A stretch of DNA of 64,000 bases from Burkholderia sp. Bp9142 (GTDB lineage: Bacteria; Pseudomonadota; Gammaproteobacteria; Burkholderiales; Burkholderiaceae): contig NZ_QTPP01000010.1 of assembly GCF_003853415.1 (NCBI RefSeq), forward strand, positions 1 to 64,000. The letters run 5' to 3'. Shown here in pieces: positions 18,179 to 27,098 of the stretch; position 1 is the stretch's first letter; every line of letters begins with the position of its first letter. Below the pieces are notes generated by a model. It ran no database searches, was not told where the DNA came from, and was given only the letters and a program-made list of their open reading frames with translations. The translations under genes and the position numbers were made by a program.

Positions 18179-18742
18179 ATGAGCACCCGAACCGACACCA
18201 CCGCCTTCGACCCGCATCCCGCCGCGCCGCGCGACGCCCGCGACACGGATCGCACGCTGCCGCTCGCCACGGTGCGCACGCTGGCCGCCGGCGTGCACGT
18301 CGGGGACCTCGTGTTCATCCGCGTACCGGCCGGCGCGTCCCGCGAAGCGGCAGGCAACGCAGGCGTGTGGGCCGATCGCTTCGGCATCGTCGTCGATACG
18401 TCGGGCAACGAGCCGTTGATCGCCGAGCCCGCCTTTGCGCGCACGAAGCTCACGCCGCTGTCGCGCTTCGTCGCCCGCGCCGACGGCGGACGCATCGCAC
18501 TGGCGCGCCGCGTCGCCGCACCGACCGCCGACGCGCAGCGCGACGTGCACGCGCTGGCCGAACAGCGGATCGACGCGCTGCTCGGCAGCCGCTTCAGCCT
18601 GCTGTCGCAGCGCGGGTTCTGCGCGAACTACGTGAGCGACGTGCTCGGCGCCGAGTGCGCGACGACGCCAGCCGCGCTGCTGCGAAGCGGAACGCTGTCG
18701 CTCGAATTCGACGGGATCGTCTTCGATCCCGCCCGACCGTAA
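18179..18742 (+). CDS. YebB-like permuted papain-fold protein
   Basis: 187-residue protein resembling the YebB/YiiX group of circularly permuted papain-like enzymes. Recognisable blocks are VGDLVFIRV (41-49), FGIVVD (69-73), LIAEPAF with LTPLSRFV (80-98), and the cysteine block RGFCANYVSDVL (145-156, Cys148). In the family the block before the GD..Cys core reads H-V-G-I and supplies the catalytic His; here that position is Arg68, so a classical Cys-His pair is not visible. There is no signal peptide. It is divergent from the XRE gene and is followed by a terminator. Substrate is unknown. Confidence 0.68.
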   Translation: MSTRTDTTAFDPHPAAPRDARDTDRTLPLATVRTLAAGVHVGDLVFIRVPAGASREAAGNAGVWADRFGIVVDTSGNEPLIAEPAFARTKLTPLSRFVARADGGRIALARRVAAPTADAQRDVHALAEQRIDALLGSRFSLLSQRGFCANYVSDVLGAECATTPAALLRSGTLSLEFDGIVFDPARP

Positions 18743-18878
18743 CCGCGAAGGACGAACGACGAATGGGCGCGCCCGGGGAGACCGGATAACAACAACGAAA
18801 CAAGAAAAAGCAGCGACGGGCTGGCTGGAGGGCCGTGCACGGAGTCGTCACCGACGACGCGAAGCCCGATCGCTTTTT

Positions 18879-18910
18879 CCGCCGGACAGGCCACCTGTCC
18901 GGCGGATTTT
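18879..18910 (+). terminator. Rho-independent terminator of the YebB-like gene
   Basis: Perfect 12-bp stem CCGCCGGACAGG/CCTGTCCGGCGG with a 3-nt loop, followed by ATTTT. It lies about 135 bp after the YebB-like stop and just before the pcaHG promoter, insulating the two. Confidence 0.8.
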
Positions 18911-18927
18911 CATTGGCGTCGCCGAAC

Positions 18928-18993
18928 ATAACCAATGGTTATGCGATTCGCGAAAAAAGGTCATTTTGCATAACTTTCCGGATTGGCTAAAGT
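18928..18993 (+). promoter_or_regulatory. PcaQ operator and pcaHG promoter, copy B
   Basis: Perfect palindrome ATAACCAATGGTTAT (18928-18942), the form known for PcaQ operators. It is followed after 17 bp by the 23-bp stretch shared with copy A, which includes TTGCAT as a -35 element; TAAAGT at 18988-18993 is a fair -10 with 16-bp spacing. pcaH starts about 40 bp downstream. Confidence 0.75.
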
Positions 18994-19034
18994 CTTGCCA
19001 TCCACTTCGCGAAATACCTAACAGGAGACGCCCG

Positions 19035-19742
19035 ATGGATTCCCCCACGATCCTCACGCCGCGCGACTGGCCGTCGCATCCCGCGTATGTCCACCCCGAG
19101 TACCGTTCGTCGGTGAAGCGTGGCCCGACCCGCCCGCTGATCCCGTTGAAGGAAAAGCTGCGCGACCAGTACGCGCCCGTCTACGGCGCCGAGGATCTCG
19201 GCGCGCTCGACCATGACCTGACGAAGAACGCCGTGAAGAACGGCGAGCCGCTCGGCGAGCGCATGGTCGTCACCGGCCGCGTGCTCGACGAAGGCGGCAA
19301 GCCCGTGCGCAACACGCTCGTCGAGGTATGGCAGGCGAACGCGGCCGGCCGCTACGTGCACAAGGTCGACCAGCACGACGCGCCGCTCGACCCGAACTTC
19401 CTCGGCGCGGGCCGCTGCCTGACCGACGACGAAGGCCGCTACCGCTTCCTGACGATCAAGCCCGGCGCCTATCCGTGGGGCAACCATCCGAACGCGTGGC
19501 GCCCGAATCACATTCACTTCTCGCTGTTCGGCGACTACTTCGGCTCGCGCCTCGTCACGCAGATGTACTTCCCCGGCGATCCGCTGCTCGCGTACGACCC
19601 GATCTTCCAGGGCACGCCGGAAGCGGCGCGCGACCGCCTGATCTCGCGCTTCTCGATGGACATCACCGAAGAAGGCTATGCGCTCGGCTACGAATTCGAC
19701 ATCGTGCTGCGCGGCCGCGACGCTACCCCGATGGAGCGCTGA
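19035..19742 (+). CDS. pcaH: Protocatechuate 3,4-dioxygenase beta subunit
   Basis: 235-residue beta subunit of the Fe(III) intradiol dioxygenase that opens protocatechuate to 3-carboxymuconate in the cytoplasm. The four iron ligands are present: Tyr107 (GRYVHK), Tyr146 (GAYPWGN), His159 and His161 (NHIHFS), almost the same numbers as in Pseudomonas. The start at 19035 follows AGGAGA; an in-frame ATG at 18966 lies inside the promoter. pcaG follows after 3 bp. No other pca genes are in the window, so the lower branch of the beta-ketoadipate pathway must be elsewhere. Confidence 0.97.
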   Translation: MDSPTILTPRDWPSHPAYVHPEYRSSVKRGPTRPLIPLKEKLRDQYAPVYGAEDLGALDHDLTKNAVKNGEPLGERMVVTGRVLDEGGKPVRNTLVEVWQANAAGRYVHKVDQHDAPLDPNFLGAGRCLTDDEGRYRFLTIKPGAYPWGNHPNAWRPNHIHFSLFGDYFGSRLVTQMYFPGDPLLAYDPIFQGTPEAARDRLISRFSMDITEEGYALGYEFDIVLRGRDATPMER

Positions 19743-19745
19743 ACC

Positions 19746-20339
19746 ATGACGACGCTGAAGCAAACCCCTTCGCAGACGGTCGGCCCGTACTTCGCATACG
19801 GCCTGTGCCCGCAGCAATACGACTACGACCTGAAGAGCCTGTTCACGCCGTCGATCGCCTCGCCGGACGCCGAAGGCGAGCACGTGCTGCTGGTCGGTCA
19901 GGTGTTCGACGGTGACGGCAACGTCGTCGGCGACGCGGTGCTCGAATTCACGCAGGTGGACGGCGCGGGCCGCTATCCCGCGTCGCGCGACGACATCGCG
20001 AAATCCGGCTTCACGGGCTTCGCACGCGTCGGCACGGGCACCGATGCGCAGCATCGCTTCGTCGTCCCGACGGTGAAGCCGGGCCGCATCGCCACCGACG
20101 AGGCACCGCACATCAACGTGACCGTGATGATGCGCGGCATCCTGACCCACGCGTTCACCCGCGTGTATTTCGACGACGAAGCCGCGGCGAACGCGGCCGA
20201 TCCGGTGCTGAACCTGGTACCGGCCGAACGCCGTGCGACGCTCGTCGCGAAGCGCGACGCGCAGCCGGGCCGACCCGTCGTGTACCGCTTCGACATCCGC
20301 ATGCAGGGGCCGGACGAAACCGTGTTCTTCGACCTGTGA
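19746..20339 (+). CDS. pcaG: Protocatechuate 3,4-dioxygenase alpha subunit
   Basis: 197-residue alpha subunit, beginning with the family signature QTVGPYFAYGLCP and containing HINVTVMMRGILTHAFTRVYF. It pairs with PcaH to build the active site but carries no iron ligands itself. It lies 3 bp after pcaH and ends the operon. Two intrinsic terminators lie 320-410 bp downstream, a long gap for a simple operon end. Confidence 0.97.
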   Translation: MTTLKQTPSQTVGPYFAYGLCPQQYDYDLKSLFTPSIASPDAEGEHVLLVGQVFDGDGNVVGDAVLEFTQVDGAGRYPASRDDIAKSGFTGFARVGTGTDAQHRFVVPTVKPGRIATDEAPHINVTVMMRGILTHAFTRVYFDDEAAANAADPVLNLVPAERRATLVAKRDAQPGRPVVYRFDIRMQGPDETVFFDL

Positions 20340-20658
20340 CGCGCGAGCCGGCGCAGGCCGGCTGCTCGCGGCGGACCGCCGCGTGGCGCGATACCGACAG
20401 GCATCGCGTCGCGCGGCGGCTTTCGTTTTCGGGCGCCAACATTCGATGCTGGCCCGCAGCACGCCCTGTCGGAATCGCCGACGCCCATGGTCGACGGCTT
20501 CCGCCCCCGGTACCGAACACGCGATTGAAACGCTTGCTGCGACAGCACATGAATCGTTGCGCACACGCGATATCGTTTGCGCGTTACGCGGCGTATGCTT
20601 TGCTATCCTCAACGCACCGACGGGATTGAATCGGAATAGGCAACAATTTCACGAATCC

Positions 20659-20698
20659 ATGCGCGAACACGGCCCCGCTGGCCGGTCGCGCATTTTTT
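20659..20698 (+). terminator. Strong intrinsic terminator
   Basis: Outer stem ATGCGCGA/TCGCGCAT (8 bp, perfect), inner stem GGCC/GGCC, then TTTTTT. It is oriented for plus-strand transcripts and is 320 bp after pcaG. Confidence 0.75.
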
Positions 20699-20717
20699 CT
20701 GACCGAGTGCCTTTAAG

Positions 20718-20752
20718 CGCGTCTGGCCGAATCCTGGCAGGCGCGTTTTTTT
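20718..20752 (+). terminator. Second intrinsic terminator in tandem
   Basis: Stem CGCGTCTG/CAGGCGCG (8 bp with one G-U pair) followed by seven T residues. It stands 20 bp after the first terminator on the same strand. Confidence 0.65.
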
Positions 20753-20811
20753 CGTTCGCGCAAGAGCGGCCCGGCCGGCGCGGTACCCGCCGCCGCGTCC
20801 GTCCCGGCTAC

Positions 20812-21615
20812 CTAGCGGCGAACCTCCAGATACCGGCTCGGCGTATCGCCGAGGATGCGGCGAAACGCCGACGTAAAGGCGCTCGCGCTCGCATAGCCGA
20901 GATCGAGCGCGACCCGCGTCACCGGCTGCCCGTCGCTCAGGCGCGCAATCGCCGCGAGCATGCAGACCTGCTGACGCCACGCGGCGAAACTCACGCCGGT
21001 CTGCGCGCGGAACAGCCGCGTAAACGTGCGCCGGCTCACGCCCGCATCGGTCGCCACCTGGTCGAGATCGGCCGCGATCGACGGCGACGCGAACAGATGC
21101 CGGCAGATCCTCGCGAGGCGCGCGTCGGCGGGCAGCGGCGCGTGCAGCGACAGCCGCGGCATCGTCGCGATTTCCGCGACCAGCAGCGCCATCAGCTTGC
21201 CCGCCCGGCCGTCGACGTCGTACATCGCCGGCAGGTCGATCGCATCGTCGATCAGTTGCCGCAGCAGCGGCGACACGCCGTATACGCCGCACTGGTCCGG
21301 CAGCCCGGCGGCCTGGGCCGCGTCGTCCGACACGAACGTGTTGAGCATCGTGACCGGCCCGGTCATCGTCATTTCGTGGCGAACGCCGGCCGGCACCCAG
21401 CACGCGCGCTGCGGCGGCACCAGCCAGCGGCCATGCGGCGTCGACACGCTGATCGTGCCGCGCGACGCGCACGCGAACTGCCCGCGCCCGTGCGCGTGCT
21501 CCGCAAACGTCGTGCCCGCCGCGTAGTCGTTGGCGGTCACGACGACGCTGCGCGCAATGTGTTCGTAGGGATCTGGCAGCGTATTTCTCAAGGCCCGAAT
21601 TCCATCATGAATCAC
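20812..21615 (-). CDS. AraC family transcriptional regulator
   Basis: 267-residue regulator with an N-terminal cupin-like sensor (AGTTFAEHAHGRGQF, then PPQRACWVPAGVRHEM) and a C-terminal double HTH at residues about 170-265 (DQVATDAGVSRRTFTRLFRAQTGVSF; VALDLGYASASAFTSAFRRILGDTPSRYL). The start is taken as GTG at 21615, which overlaps the M55 gene stop as GTGA, the same coupling used elsewhere in this operon; TTG at 21591 is the alternative. It is the last gene of the peptide-scavenging operon and may add a second layer of control to RpiR. Confidence 0.85.
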   Translation of the reverse strand: MIHDGIRALRNTLPDPYEHIARSVVVTANDYAAGTTFAEHAHGRGQFACASRGTISVSTPHGRWLVPPQRACWVPAGVRHEMTMTGPVTMLNTFVSDDAAQAAGLPDQCGVYGVSPLLRQLIDDAIDLPAMYDVDGRAGKLMALLVAEIATMPRLSLHAPLPADARLARICRHLFASPSIAADLDQVATDAGVSRRTFTRLFRAQTGVSFAAWRQQVCMLAAIARLSDGQPVTRVALDLGYASASAFTSAFRRILGDTPSRYLEVRR

Positions 21616-22439
21616 CGCAGCATGAACGACATGGCCGACAGGCTGTTCAGCGTGCGCACGACGTGCTCGACCGACGGCCCGTCGAAGCGCAGCGTCACCG
21701 CATCGACCCGCTCGAGCGACGGCAGCACGCAGAACAAATCGGCGAGCGCGGCCGTTTGCACGCGCAGCGTGCACGCGGCCGGCGCGGGCCGATGCGCGCT
21801 CGCGCGCCAGCCTGACGACAGCGCATGCGCGACCGTTTCGCGTGCGGCGGTCGCGATGCGCGCGCAGGACGCGGCCGGTGTGAGCGTATCGCCGCTCGAT
21901 GCGCCGCCGGCCGTCTTGACCGTCTCGAACCGCGCGTCCGGAAACAGCGGCCGGGTTTCCTCGGCGAACACGTCGTCGCCCGACGCCAGCGCGACGTGCG
22001 CGCCGTATTCGCGCGCCAGCGCGCCATACAGCCCGGCCTCGCCGAGCTCGACGCCGTTCAGCCACACCTGCGTGAACGCGAAGCTGTTGATGGTGTGCGC
22101 GAGCACGCCGCGCGTCTGCGATTTCGCGTGAAAGCCGATCATGAACACGAGATCGGGCCGCTGTTCGAGGCCCGCCATCATCCCGAGCGTGCGCGGCTTG
22201 CCGAGCACGACGCGCGCACGCGCATCGAGCCCGTCGGGCAGCAGATTGCGAAAGCCGCCGTGCGAGTCGTTGACCCAGACGGTCTGCGCGCCGCCCGCGA
22301 ACGCGCCTTCGAGCGCCGCGTTCGCCTCGGCGGTCATCCAGCGGCGCGCGCGTTCGTATTCCGGATTGCCGGCACGCGTCTGCTCGGTGGCGAACACACC
22401 GGCGACGCCTTCGATGTCGGTCGAGATCAGGATCTTCAT
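21612..22439 (-). CDS. M55 family D-aminopeptidase, DppA-like
   Basis: 275-residue zinc aminopeptidase of family M55, which trims D-amino acids from short peptides in the cytoplasm. The five zinc ligands known from Bacillus DppA are visible at nearly the same positions: Asp8, Glu10 (STDIEG), His60 (NDSHGG), His104 (GFHAKS) and Glu134 (GEAG). It overlaps the P1 peptidase gene by four bases (ATGA) and the AraC gene likewise. Beside an oligopeptide importer it suggests use of D-residue-containing peptides such as cell-wall fragments. Confidence 0.93.
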   Translation of the reverse strand: MKILISTDIEGVAGVFATEQTRAGNPEYERARRWMTAEANAALEGAFAGGAQTVWVNDSHGGFRNLLPDGLDARARVVLGKPRTLGMMAGLEQRPDLVFMIGFHAKSQTRGVLAHTINSFAFTQVWLNGVELGEAGLYGALAREYGAHVALASGDDVFAEETRPLFPDARFETVKTAGGASSGDTLTPAASCARIATAARETVAHALSSGWRASAHRPAPAACTLRVQTAALADLFCVLPSLERVDAVTLRFDGPSVEHVVRTLNSLSAMSFMLR

Positions 22440-23518
22440 GACGGGGGATGACGTCCTTCGTTGTCGTCGTTGAACAGGCATTCGAGATCGGGCACCGCGT
22501 CGCGCAGCGATTGCCGCACGTGGCCGTCGCGCCCGGCCACGGTCACGGCCTGCAGCAGCGCGTCGGCGATCGCCTGCTCGACGCTCTCGGCCGCGGCCAT
22601 GAACAGCGGATCGAGCGCCGCATCGGCCACGAGGGCCGGCAGCGCGACGCTCGACGCATCGTGCGCGATCGTATACGCGGTGGAAAAGGCGAGCGCGATG
22701 TCGCCGCTGCCGTGCCCGTAGACCGAGCCGGTGCGGGCCAGGCCCGCGCCCGCGCGGCGGGCGAGCCGCGACAGTTGCCGCGCGTCGAGCGGCGCATCGG
22801 TCGCGAGCAGCAGGATGATCGAGCCTTGCTCGGGCGGCGCCGCGTGCGCGGCTGCAGCGGCACGCCGCTGCGCGACGATGCGCCCGAGCGGCACACCGTC
22901 GAGCGTCAGCATCGGCAGCCTGCCGAAATTCGCGAGCACCAGCGCGCCGACCGTATACGGCCGGCCGGCCGCGACGGCCACGCGCGACGCGGAGCCGATC
23001 CCGCCCTTCAGGTCGAAACACGACATCCCGCGCCCGGCGCCCACCGCGCCGCGCGCGAAGTCGCGCGCCGCCGTGCGGCACGCGTCGTCGTAATGCGCGG
23101 CCGTCACCGCGAACGCCTGGATATCGTTCAGATAGCCGTCGTTGCACTCGAACACGAGCGCGTTGACGGTCGGCCAGTCCCGGCCGATCCGCGGATTCTG
23201 CGCGATCGCGGCGCGGATCTGTGCCTGTGCGACCGCGCCGACTGCGAACGTGTTGGTCAGCGCGATCGGCGTATCGAGCGTACCGAGCTCGTCGACCTGC
23301 ACGAGCCCGACGCTCTTGCCGAAGCCGTTGATCACGGCCGCGCCGGCCGGCACCTTGCTGCGGTACGGGTCGCCCGGGTGCGGCTTCACGACGGTCACGC
23401 CCGTCTGCACGTCACCGGCATCGAGCGTCGCATGGCCGACCGTGACGCCCGACACGTCGGCGATCGTGCCGCGCGGCCCGGCCGGCAGCGTCGCGGCCCA
23501 CATGGGGACTGCACCCAT
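22436..23518 (-). CDS. P1 family peptidase, DmpA-like aminopeptidase
   Basis: 360-residue self-processing Ntn-type aminopeptidase (DmpA/BapA group), which removes N-terminal L- or D-residues or beta-amino acids. The autocleavage point is Gly232-Ser233 in EQGSIILLLATDAPL, Ser233 becoming the nucleophile. Other family blocks are GVTVGHATL, GAAVINGFGKSVGL and ECNDGYLND. There is no signal peptide, so it is cytoplasmic. Its ATG overlaps the gsiD stop by one base and its stop overlaps the M55 start, showing tight coupling. Confidence 0.93.
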   Translation of the reverse strand: MGAVPMWAATLPAGPRGTIADVSGVTVGHATLDAGDVQTGVTVVKPHPGDPYRSKVPAGAAVINGFGKSVGLVQVDELGTLDTPIALTNTFAVGAVAQAQIRAAIAQNPRIGRDWPTVNALVFECNDGYLNDIQAFAVTAAHYDDACRTAARDFARGAVGAGRGMSCFDLKGGIGSASRVAVAAGRPYTVGALVLANFGRLPMLTLDGVPLGRIVAQRRAAAAAHAAPPEQGSIILLLATDAPLDARQLSRLARRAGAGLARTGSVYGHGSGDIALAFSTAYTIAHDASSVALPALVADAALDPLFMAAAESVEQAIADALLQAVTVAGRDGHVRQSLRDAVPDLECLFNDDNEGRHPPS

Positions 23519-24411
23519 CAGCGGCGCTCCAGCTTCGGGTCGAGCGCGTCGCGCAGCCCGTCGCCGAGCAGGTTGAACGCGAGCACGGTCAGGAAGATCG
23601 CGAGGCTCGGGAAGATCGCGACGTGCGGCGCGGTCACCATGTCCGCGCGCGCCTCGTTGAGCATCGCGCCCCACTCCGGCGTCGGCGGCTGCGCGCCGAG
23701 CCCGAGGAACGACAGGCTCGCGGCCGTGATGATCGACGTGCCGATCCGCATCGTGAAGTAGACGACGACGGACGACACGGTGCCCGGCAGGATGTGCCGC
23801 ATGATGATCGTCCAGTCGGACGCACCGATGCTGCGTGCGGCCTCCACGTAGGTCATGTGCTTGAGCATCAGCGTGTTGCCGCGCACGAGCCGCGCGAACG
23901 CCGGGATGCTGAAGATCGCGACCGCGCAGATCACGTTGATCATCCCGTTGCCGAGGATCGCGACCACGCCGATCGCGAGCAGGATCCCCGGGAACGCGAA
24001 CAGCACGTCGGCCACGCGCATCGTGATGCGGTCCCACCAGCCTTCGTAGTAGCCGGCGAGCAGCCCGAAGAACGTGCCGATGAGCGCGCCGAGCGCGACC
24101 GAGAAGAAGCCGGCCGCGAGCGAGATGCGCGTGCCGGTGACGATCCGGCTGAAGATGTCGCGGCCGAGCGAGTCGACGCCGAACCAGTGCACGGCCGACG
24201 GCCCCGCGTTCAGCGCTTCGTAGTCGAAATAGTTTTCCGGATCGAACGGCACGATGTGCGGGCCGGCGAACGCCAGCACGACGAGCGCCAGCACGAAGCC
24301 GCCCGCGACGAGCGCGACGGTCTGCTTGCGGAACTTGCGCCAGAACTCACGCCACGGCGTGCGGATCGCGGTCGATGCGGCCGACGCCGCGGGCTGGACA
24401 GTCGCGTTCAT
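23518..24411 (-). CDS. gsiD: Oligopeptide/glutathione ABC permease GsiD
   Basis: 297-residue inner-membrane permease of the DppC/GsiD type. It has an N-terminal cytoplasmic tail and five to six membrane helices; the binding-protein-dependent transport signature is the [21 protein letters not shown] loop near residue 190. [20 protein letters not shown] is the DppC hallmark. It pairs with GsiC. The gene starts 7 bp after gsiC and overlaps the P1 peptidase gene. Confidence 0.94.
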   Translation of the reverse strand: MNATVQPAASAASTAIRTPWREFWRKFRKQTVALVAGGFVLALVVLAFAGPHIVPFDPENYFDYEALNAGPSAVHWFGVDSLGRDIFSRIVTGTRISLAAGFFSVALGALIGTFFGLLAGYYEGWWDRITMRVADVLFAFPGILLAIGVVAILGNGMINVICAVAIFSIPAFARLVRGNTLMLKHMTYVEAARSIGASDWTIIMRHILPGTVSSVVVYFTMRIGTSIITAASLSFLGLGAQPPTPEWGAMLNEARADMVTAPHVAIFPSLAIFLTVLAFNLLGDGLRDALDPKLERR

Positions 24412-24418
24412 GCGCGCC

Positions 24419-25339
24419 TCACTTGAACCGGATGGTCGGGTTGATGACCGCGTACAGCACGTCGACGGTCAGGTTGATCAGGATGAACTCGAGCGAGAAC
24501 AGCAGCACGATCGCCTGGATCACCGGGTAGTCGCGCATCGTCACCGCGTCGACCAGCAGGCGCCCGAGCCCCGGCCAGTTGAACACGGCCTCGACGACGA
24601 TCGAGCCGCCGAGCAGGAAGCCGAACTGCAGCCCCATCATCGTGACGACCGGGATCATCGCGTTGCGCAGGCAGTGCTTGAGCACGACCAGCGGCTCGTG
24701 CACGCCCTTCGCGCGCGCGGTGCGCACGTAGTCCTCGTTGAGCACCTCGACGAACGACGCGCGCGTGAAGCGCGCCATCACCGCCGCGACCGCGGCGCCG
24801 AGCGTCAGCGACGGCAGCACATAGCTCTTCCACGTGCCGTCCGGCACGACGGGCAGCCAGCCGAGCTTCACCGAGAAGATTTCCATCAGCAGCATGCCGA
24901 GCGCGAATGCCGGAAACGAGATGCCCGACACCGCGATCGTCATCCCGAGGCGGTCGGGCCAGCGGTTGCGCCACACCGCCGACGCGATCCCGATCGCCAT
25001 CCCGAACACCGTCGCCCACACCATGCTGACGAGCGTCAGCAGCAGCGTCGGCATGAAGCGCTCGCCGATCTCGGTCGACACCGGCCGCTTGCTGCGCGTC
25101 GACGTGCCGAAATCGCCGTGCGCGATCTTCACGAAGAAGTTCGCGAACTGCGCGGGCAGCGGCCGGTCGAGCCCGAGATCGGCACGCACCAGCGCGACCG
25201 TCGCGTCGTCGGCTTCGGGACCCGCCGCGAGCCGCGCCGGGTCGCCCGGCAGCAGGTGCACGAACAGGAATACCAGCACCGCGACGATCGCGAGCGTGGG
25301 CAGCAGGCCGAACAGGCGTTTGACGAGGAAATTCAGCAT
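24419..25339 (-). CDS. gsiC: Oligopeptide/glutathione ABC permease GsiC
   Basis: 306-residue inner-membrane permease of the DppB/GsiC type. The N-terminus [20 protein letters not shown] is the usual first helix. The coupling loop is [29 protein letters not shown], and the end [18 protein letters not shown] is typical of DppB proteins. It forms the channel with GsiD. Confidence 0.94.
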   Translation of the reverse strand: MLNFLVKRLFGLLPTLAIVAVLVFLFVHLLPGDPARLAAGPEADDATVALVRADLGLDRPLPAQFANFFVKIAHGDFGTSTRSKRPVSTEIGERFMPTLLLTLVSMVWATVFGMAIGIASAVWRNRWPDRLGMTIAVSGISFPAFALGMLLMEIFSVKLGWLPVVPDGTWKSYVLPSLTLGAAVAAVMARFTRASFVEVLNEDYVRTARAKGVHEPLVVLKHCLRNAMIPVVTMMGLQFGFLLGGSIVVEAVFNWPGLGRLLVDAVTMRDYPVIQAIVLLFSLEFILINLTVDVLYAVINPTIRFK

Positions 25340-25406
25340 GGGGCACCGATCGAATCAGCGCGCCGGCAGCTTGCGCCGCCGGCGCCGCACAGCGGGCGAA
25401 CCGCCG

Positions 25407-26969
25407 TCATTTCACCGAGATTTCGTCGAAGTTGAACGAACCGTCCGGCATCACGTACATGCCGTGCAGGCGCTTGCTGCGCGCATAGACGATCTTCTCC
25501 TGCACCAGGAAAATCCACGGCGCGTCGGCCCACACCTGCTTCTGCGCGTCGGCGTACAGGGCGGCCTTCTTCGTGTTGTCGGTCGTCTCGAGCGCCTTCG
25601 CGAGATCGTCGTCGACGGTACCGTTCTTGTAGTACGCGGTGTTGTAGAGCTTCGGCGGCGCGGACGTCGACGCGAGCAACGGCGACAGCGCCCAGTTCGC
25701 CTCGCCCGTCGACGCCGACCAGCCGCTGTAGTACATCCGCACCGGTGCCGTCGCCGGATCCTGCGCGCTCTCGACCTTCGCGACCCGCTCGCCGGCCTCG
25801 AGCGCCTGCACCTGCACCTTCACGCCGACCTGCGCGAGCTGCTGCTGGACGAACTGGATCAGCTTCTGCGCCGTCGAATGGTTGTACGCGGACCAGAGCG
25901 TCGATTCGAAGCCGTTCGGATAGCCGGCCTCCTTCAGCAGCGCGCGCGCCTTCGCCGGATCGTACGGCCAGGGGCCGAGCTTCGTCGCATATTCGACGCC
26001 GACCGGCGCGACACCCGTCTGCGGGGTCGCATAGCCGGCGAACACGACCTTCGCGAGCGCTTCCTTGTTGACCGCGTAGTTCAGCGCTTCACGCACCTTC
26101 GGATTGTCGAACGGCTTCTTCTGCGTGTTCAGCGAGATGTAGCGCTGGATGATCGACGGCCGCTCGATCAGCTCGACCTTCGGATTGCTCTTCAGGTCGG
26201 CCGCCTGCTCGAACGGAATCGTGAACGCGAAATCCGCCTCGCCGGTCTTGAGCAGCGCGGCACGCGTGTTGTTGTCGACCACCGGCTTCCAGTCGATCGA
26301 ATCGACCTTCGGATAGCCCTTCTTCCAGTAGCCGGCAAACTTCTTCACCTTCATGTCGTCGGTCTGCTTCCATTCGACGAACTCGAACGGGCCCGTGCCG
26401 ACCGGATGCAGCGACACGTCGCGCCCCCACTTCTTCAGCGCGGCCGGCGAAATCATCACCGCCGACGGATGCGCGAGCGTGTTGATGAACGCGGAGAACG
26501 GCTCGTGCAGCGTGAACCTCACCGTCATCGGATCGACCACCTCGGTCTTCTCGATCACGCGGAACAGCCCGTAACGCTTCAGCTTGTTCGCCGGATCGGT
26601 CACGCGGTCGAAGTTCGCCTTCACCGCGGCCGCGTTGAAGTCGGTGCCGTCGTGGAACTTGACGCCCGGGCGCAGCTTGACCGTATATGTCTTCGCATCG
26701 GGGCTCGCCTCATAGCCCGTCGCGAGCACGTTGACGAGCTTCATGTCCTTGTCGAAACCGAACAGCCCCTCGTAGAACGACTTGACGACGGCTTGCGACA
26801 CCGTGTCGTTCGCGTCGTACGGGTCCATCGTCGTGAACGTCGAGTACACGGCGACCACGACGTTCTGTTGCGCGAACGCGGGCGCCGCGACCGACAGCGC
26901 GAGCGCGCCTGCCCCCGCGGCGAAGAACGCGCGCGGACGGAACATCGGGAACGAATGCGGCTTGTTCAT
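25407..26969 (-). CDS. gsiB: Periplasmic peptide/glutathione-binding protein GsiB
   Basis: 520-residue solute-binding protein of the DppA/OppA family. Residues 1-34 are a signal peptide ending APAFAQ. The family signature is [22 protein letters not shown] at about residue 95. The early motif [19 protein letters not shown] matches GsiB, the glutathione-binding member, so glutathione or short gamma-linked peptides are likely ligands. Gene ggt elsewhere in the window acts on the same compound class, but no link is proven. It lies 67 bp before gsiC. Confidence 0.93.
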   Translation of the reverse strand: MNKPHSFPMFRPRAFFAAGAGALALSVAAPAFAQQNVVVAVYSTFTTMDPYDANDTVSQAVVKSFYEGLFGFDKDMKLVNVLATGYEASPDAKTYTVKLRPGVKFHDGTDFNAAAVKANFDRVTDPANKLKRYGLFRVIEKTEVVDPMTVRFTLHEPFSAFINTLAHPSAVMISPAALKKWGRDVSLHPVGTGPFEFVEWKQTDDMKVKKFAGYWKKGYPKVDSIDWKPVVDNNTRAALLKTGEADFAFTIPFEQAADLKSNPKVELIERPSIIQRYISLNTQKKPFDNPKVREALNYAVNKEALAKVVFAGYATPQTGVAPVGVEYATKLGPWPYDPAKARALLKEAGYPNGFESTLWSAYNHSTAQKLIQFVQQQLAQVGVKVQVQALEAGERVAKVESAQDPATAPVRMYYSGWSASTGEANWALSPLLASTSAPPKLYNTAYYKNGTVDDDLAKALETTDNTKKAALYADAQKQVWADAPWIFLVQEKIVYARSKRLHGMYVMPDGSFNFDEISVK

Positions 26970-27098
26970 TTTGTCTGGCTCCTGTGGATGATTCGGTAAC
27001 GCGTGGTGGAAATCGCGGCGTGAGTGCATCCGCTCGGGAAAATGACGCCGTTGCCTGGCGCGTGCGCAGCTGCGGTCCATATGCGACTCGCCGTGCAA

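Larger units (their letters stand above)
20340..20811. other. Noncoding region with possible small RNA
   Basis: About 470 bp between pcaG and the AraC gene, whose reading frames converge. An imperfect hairpin directly after pcaG (20341-20369) may end the operon. From about 20580 the DNA becomes AT-richer and leads into two strong plus-strand terminators (20659-20698 and 20718-20752). This layout fits either a long pcaHG 3' end or an independent small RNA of about 100-170 nt. No protein frame is convincing. Confidence 0.45.

Noticed and set aside
25407..27098. N-terminal extension of GsiB to 27098
   Set aside because: A signal peptide begins at 26969, which sets the true start.
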